DNA from: Rhodospirillaceae bacterium
GTDB lineage: Bacteria; Pseudomonadota; Alphaproteobacteria; Thalassobaculales; Thalassobaculaceae
Direction of reading: 5' to 3'
Length of the DNA: 64,000 bases
NCBI GenBank assembly: GCA_018401495.1
Contig: JAGYJX010000015.1
Location: 62,001-126,000, forward strand
Below the pieces are notes generated by a model. The model had not been told where the DNA came from and ran no database searches. It saw only the letters and a list, made by a program, of their open reading frames with translations. Below, piece by piece: positions 60,489 to 64,000 of this stretch. How positions within the stretch are numbered: the first letter of the stretch is position 1; each line of letters opens with the position of its first letter. The translations under genes and the position numbers were made by a program.

Positions 60489-62306
60489 ATGGGCTCCTCC
60501 CATGGCTCGGTGGCCGGAATGGTCTCCCAGATCACCAACGCCCTGACGCTGGACTGGGAACCCGAGAAGCCGGCCGATCCGTCACCCAACGTCGAAGCGC
60601 GGTTTCCGACGACGTCGCTGCCGCTGCTTCTGCACGAATTGACCCATCACCAGTGCTTCCTGTCGGCGGTCGGCGACAGCCTGAACAATCTGTGGCGGAT
60701 CTCCATCGCCGCCACCCGTGATCCCCGCGTCGAGGCGGCCGCCGAGCGTGGCGAAGTCCCGGACGATTTTCGGCGGCTGATGCAGAACTTCGCCGCTGGC
60801 GTGCTGGTTTATGAGCCGTGGATCGAAGGAGTGGCGCTGTTCGCGGAGTGGGACGCCGTGCCCGGCCGATCCGAGGTGGCCTCCAAGGCCATGACGCGGT
60901 GCCACTTCCTGCACCTTCTCAGCCAAACCGACTTTTCGCCTGACACCGCCTGGGATCGCTTTGCGCGGGAATTGGTGGCGGCTCGGCGGACTGGGGAGGC
61001 GAGGGCGCGCAAGAGGAACCTGCTCTCGGTCGATCTGAGCGAGGGAGCCGGGCACTATCTGGCCGGCTACCTGGGCGTTAGGGCGCTGTATCGAAAGGCG
61101 CTTTCGAGGTCCGCGCTGTTTTTGGACACCGACTTCTTCTGCTCGTTCCTGACGCTCGCGCTGTTCAACGATCCGGTCGCCGCCGCGATCCTGATGGACG
61201 TCGACACGCCGTACCAGGAGTGGCTGGAGCGCCTGAGCCGGCGGCTCGACAACCGACTCGACCTGTTCGACGCTCCTGATCTCGATCGGCGGGCGCGGCA
61301 ACACGAGGCAGCCTCGGTGACGGCCGAGCGGGTGCTGGGCCCGCACATCGAAGCAGCCGACTCGGCATCGCTCCTTCAGTACGCCGGAATGATCGCAACG
61401 CATCGCGATGAGTTGTTGGCCGCCCACGACGGGCACAACGCCAGCGTCGACCTTGCCGGCACCGACTGGACACGGCGCGAGGCGGCCCATTTGGGCCTTC
61501 TCATGCGTTTCAGGCCTGTCTATGCGCACGCCACTCCCTTGGACGCGGCTACGGTCGAGCGGGCTTCCAAGAAGCAACGTGTCTTCATCCGGCTGCGCAA
61601 GGTGCACGGTCGGGCGGTTGCCGGTGAGCAGGACGTGGGTCTGCTCAACGCCGAGGGAAGGGTGGTGGCGCGGGTCGACAAGAACGACCGCATACCCGAC
61701 GGCTTCGCCTGCGATGGCGCAACCTACGTTCTGTTCTGCTACCCGGAGCAGTTCACCTTCTTCCGGGTCATGTACGTGATGAACGAGACCGGGGTGATGC
61801 TGCTGGGCGGTACCTACTACCGCCAGGGCGCCGATCCGGACAAATCCCGCAACGCGTTGTATTTCAACGCGATCATGAACAACGAACGAGCCGAATACTG
61901 CCGTGAGCTGCCCGGTGGGGAACGCGACACGCTTGAACTCGCGGACGCCAGCCTGGCTGCCGAGGAAGCGGCTGCAGCTCGAAGCGTGGGGCAGGACTCG
62001 GCCCTGGGGGTGGTGCTTCGGGAGGTTGACGATGACCGCCGCGACGAACTGGTGGGCAGGCTCTCGCCGCTGGGCGTCTTCGGGTGGCTCGGCCGGTCGC
62101 CAAGGATCGTCGAGGCGTCGACGTTGCTGAGCCTGCACGCCAGCGACCTGGCGTCGAGCCGGGAGCTCCGCGAGCGCCTGCTGGCCGAAGAGGCGGACTG
62201 GGACGGGCTCACCGAGGCGATCGCCCGGGTCCGGGACGTCGAGGGCCTGGAGTTGTGGAGCGAAGTCCACGCCGACGGTCGCGCGATCCTCTGCCCTGCC
62301 TTCTAG
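60489..62306 (+). CDS. HExxH-containing protein of unknown family, putative zincin effector
   Basis: 605 residues, no family recognised. ATG 60489 has an AGGAGGTG ribosome-binding site. Residues 49-53 read HELTH inside LPLLLHELTHHQCF, the HExxH zincin motif, and about 60 residues later YEPWIEGVALFAEWD offers Glu113 as a possible third ligand, as in gluzincins. The middle is helical (about 140-290), then comes a beta-rich part (RVFIRLRKVHGRAVAGEQDV, YVLFCYPEQFTFFRVMYVM) and a charged helical tail. No signal peptide. It is intact and preceded by the small EACC1-like gene, so an immunity-type or stress peptidase is possible. Confidence 0.55.
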   Translation: MGSSHGSVAGMVSQITNALTLDWEPEKPADPSPNVEARFPTTSLPLLLHELTHHQCFLSAVGDSLNNLWRISIAATRDPRVEAAAERGEVPDDFRRLMQNFAAGVLVYEPWIEGVALFAEWDAVPGRSEVASKAMTRCHFLHLLSQTDFSPDTAWDRFARELVAARRTGEARARKRNLLSVDLSEGAGHYLAGYLGVRALYRKALSRSALFLDTDFFCSFLTLALFNDPVAAAILMDVDTPYQEWLERLSRRLDNRLDLFDAPDLDRRARQHEAASVTAERVLGPHIEAADSASLLQYAGMIATHRDELLAAHDGHNASVDLAGTDWTRREAAHLGLLMRFRPVYAHATPLDAATVERASKKQRVFIRLRKVHGRAVAGEQDVGLLNAEGRVVARVDKNDRIPDGFACDGATYVLFCYPEQFTFFRVMYVMNETGVMLLGGTYYRQGADPDKSRNALYFNAIMNNERAEYCRELPGGERDTLELADASLAAEEAAAARSVGQDSALGVVLREVDDDRRDELVGRLSPLGVFGWLGRSPRIVEASTLLSLHASDLASSRELRERLLAEEADWDGLTEAIARVRDVEGLELWSEVHADGRAILCPAF

Positions 62307-62330
62307 CCAGGATGAGCCCGCCCGCCGAAA

Positions 62331-63536
<1,206 letters not shown>

Positions 63537-63549
63537 GGCGAGGCTCCTG

Positions 63550-64000
63550 TCAGGACAGGCCGGCGAACCGGCGGAGGTGGTGGGCGGCGTTCCCGAACTG
63601 CACGTCAATCATGGTCAGCCGCTTGAAGTAGTGGCCGACCGCCATGTCGTCGGTCATGCCCATGCCGCCGTGCATCTGGATCGCGTCCTGGCCGATGCGC
63701 TTGCCGGCCCGGCCGGTCTCGGCCTTGACGGCGGCGGCGGCGCGGGCGCGCTCGCTGCCGGTCGTGTCGTCCATGGCGCCGGCGGCGCGGTAGCAGAGCG
63801 CGTGCGCGAACTCCTTGGCGGCCAGCATGTCGACGAGACGGTGTTGCAGCACCTGGAAGGAGCCGAGCGGGCGGCCGAACTGCTCGCGGGTCTTCAGGTA
63901 CTCGGCGGTCAGGGAGACCGTGGCGTCCATGGCGCCGACCGCTTCGGCCGACAGCAGCACCAGCGCCCGGTCGACCACCGCCTCGACCACCGCCAGCCCG
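63550..64000 (-). CDS. Acyl-CoA dehydrogenase, C-terminal part (N-terminus outside window)
   Basis: Only the last 150 codons are present; the frame is open to the right edge. The C-terminal helical domain is clear: [58 protein letters not shown] and [20 protein letters not shown]. It pairs with the next gene (62331-63536), 13 nt apart, so the two may form a heteromeric dehydrogenase, as known for steroid side-chain enzymes in actinobacteria; here that is only a hint. Confidence 0.88.
   Translation of the reverse strand, partial: GLAVVEAVVDRALVLLSAEAVGAMDATVSLTAEYLKTREQFGRPLGSFQVLQHRLVDMLAAKEFAHALCYRAAGAMDDTTGSERARAAAAVKAETGRAGKRIGQDAIQMHGGMGMTDDMAVGHYFKRLTMIDVQFGNAAHHLRRFAGLS

Overview
This is a very GC-rich stretch of chromosome from an alphaproteobacterium, most likely a member of Rhodospirillales or a close relative. 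The evidence is the divK-pleD cell-cycle pair, the gatCAB amidotransferase, a CtrA-type TTAA-N7-TTAA box, a cobN/cobO/cobW cobalamin operon behind a B12 riboswitch, and the gene order pyrB-pyrC-plsY-dprA-topA-rnr with rpmG nearby. Most neighbouring genes overlap by 4 nt (ATGA, GTGA or TTGA), so many are translationally coupled. I saw no tRNA, rRNA, CRISPR array or insertion sequence.

Layout. 1-2.2 kb: the end of a ROK-type sugar kinase, then divK and pleD (cyclic-di-GMP and cell-cycle signalling). 2.3-13.6 kb, minus strand: rpmG, an S41 protease, rnr, topA, dprA, plsY, pyrC, pyrB. The pyrC product lacks the HxH metal motif. 13.7-16.5 kb: two divergent PepSY genes around a symmetric PhoP-box-like operator, followed by a PhoP/PhoQ-type two-component pair. 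16.5-18.1 kb: a CaiB-type CoA-transferase and a small membrane protein. 18.2-24.7 kb: a patch where every gene is broken by many small indels (DUF421 protein, AEC transporter, ruvX, gatC, gatA, gatB, an unidentified frame, a cupredoxin-like protein, the start of a sensor kinase). These include normally indispensable genes, so I read the patch as poor sequence, not real decay.

24.3-27.5 kb: hybrid sensor kinase, single-domain response regulator, DUF488 protein. 28.3-33.3 kb: a catabolic operon of a 2-hydroxyacid dehydrogenase, two paralogous amidases and an acyl-CoA dehydrogenase. 33.4-36.9 kb: a MetE-like protein, a DUF2061-type membrane protein, an unknown protein beside a CtrA box, and a carboxymuconolactone-decarboxylase-like protein. 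37.1-43.4 kb: B12 riboswitch, cobW, cobN, an unknown four-helix membrane protein, cobO. 43.4-44.1 kb: an AbrB/PIN toxin-antitoxin pair. 44.3-45.3 kb: a periplasmic protein and an O6-alkylguanine-DNA methyltransferase.

45.3-52.2 kb: the poorly understood cluster of DUF2126 transglutaminase, circularly permuted ATP-grasp/alpha-E fusion, and a second transglutaminase. 52.3-56.9 kb: an M24 peptidase-like hydrolase, a ZntB-type transporter, a polytopic membrane protein and a ferric-reductase-like protein that has lost its NAD(P)H lobe. 56.9-58.5 kb: an AtzH-like protein coupled to an amidase. 58.6-60.0 kb: a two-CAP-domain secreted protein and a small phasin-like protein. 60.1-62.3 kb: an unusual pair, a small membrane-anchored protein resembling effector-associated components of conflict systems and a 605-residue HExxH protein; this is the best candidate for an undescribed system. 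62.3-64.0 kb: two acyl-CoA dehydrogenases, the last cut by the window edge.

Beyond the dense patch, isolated frameshifts interrupt topA, cobN, the DUF2126 gene and the second amidase locus. The underlying assembly therefore seems to have residual indel errors throughout.
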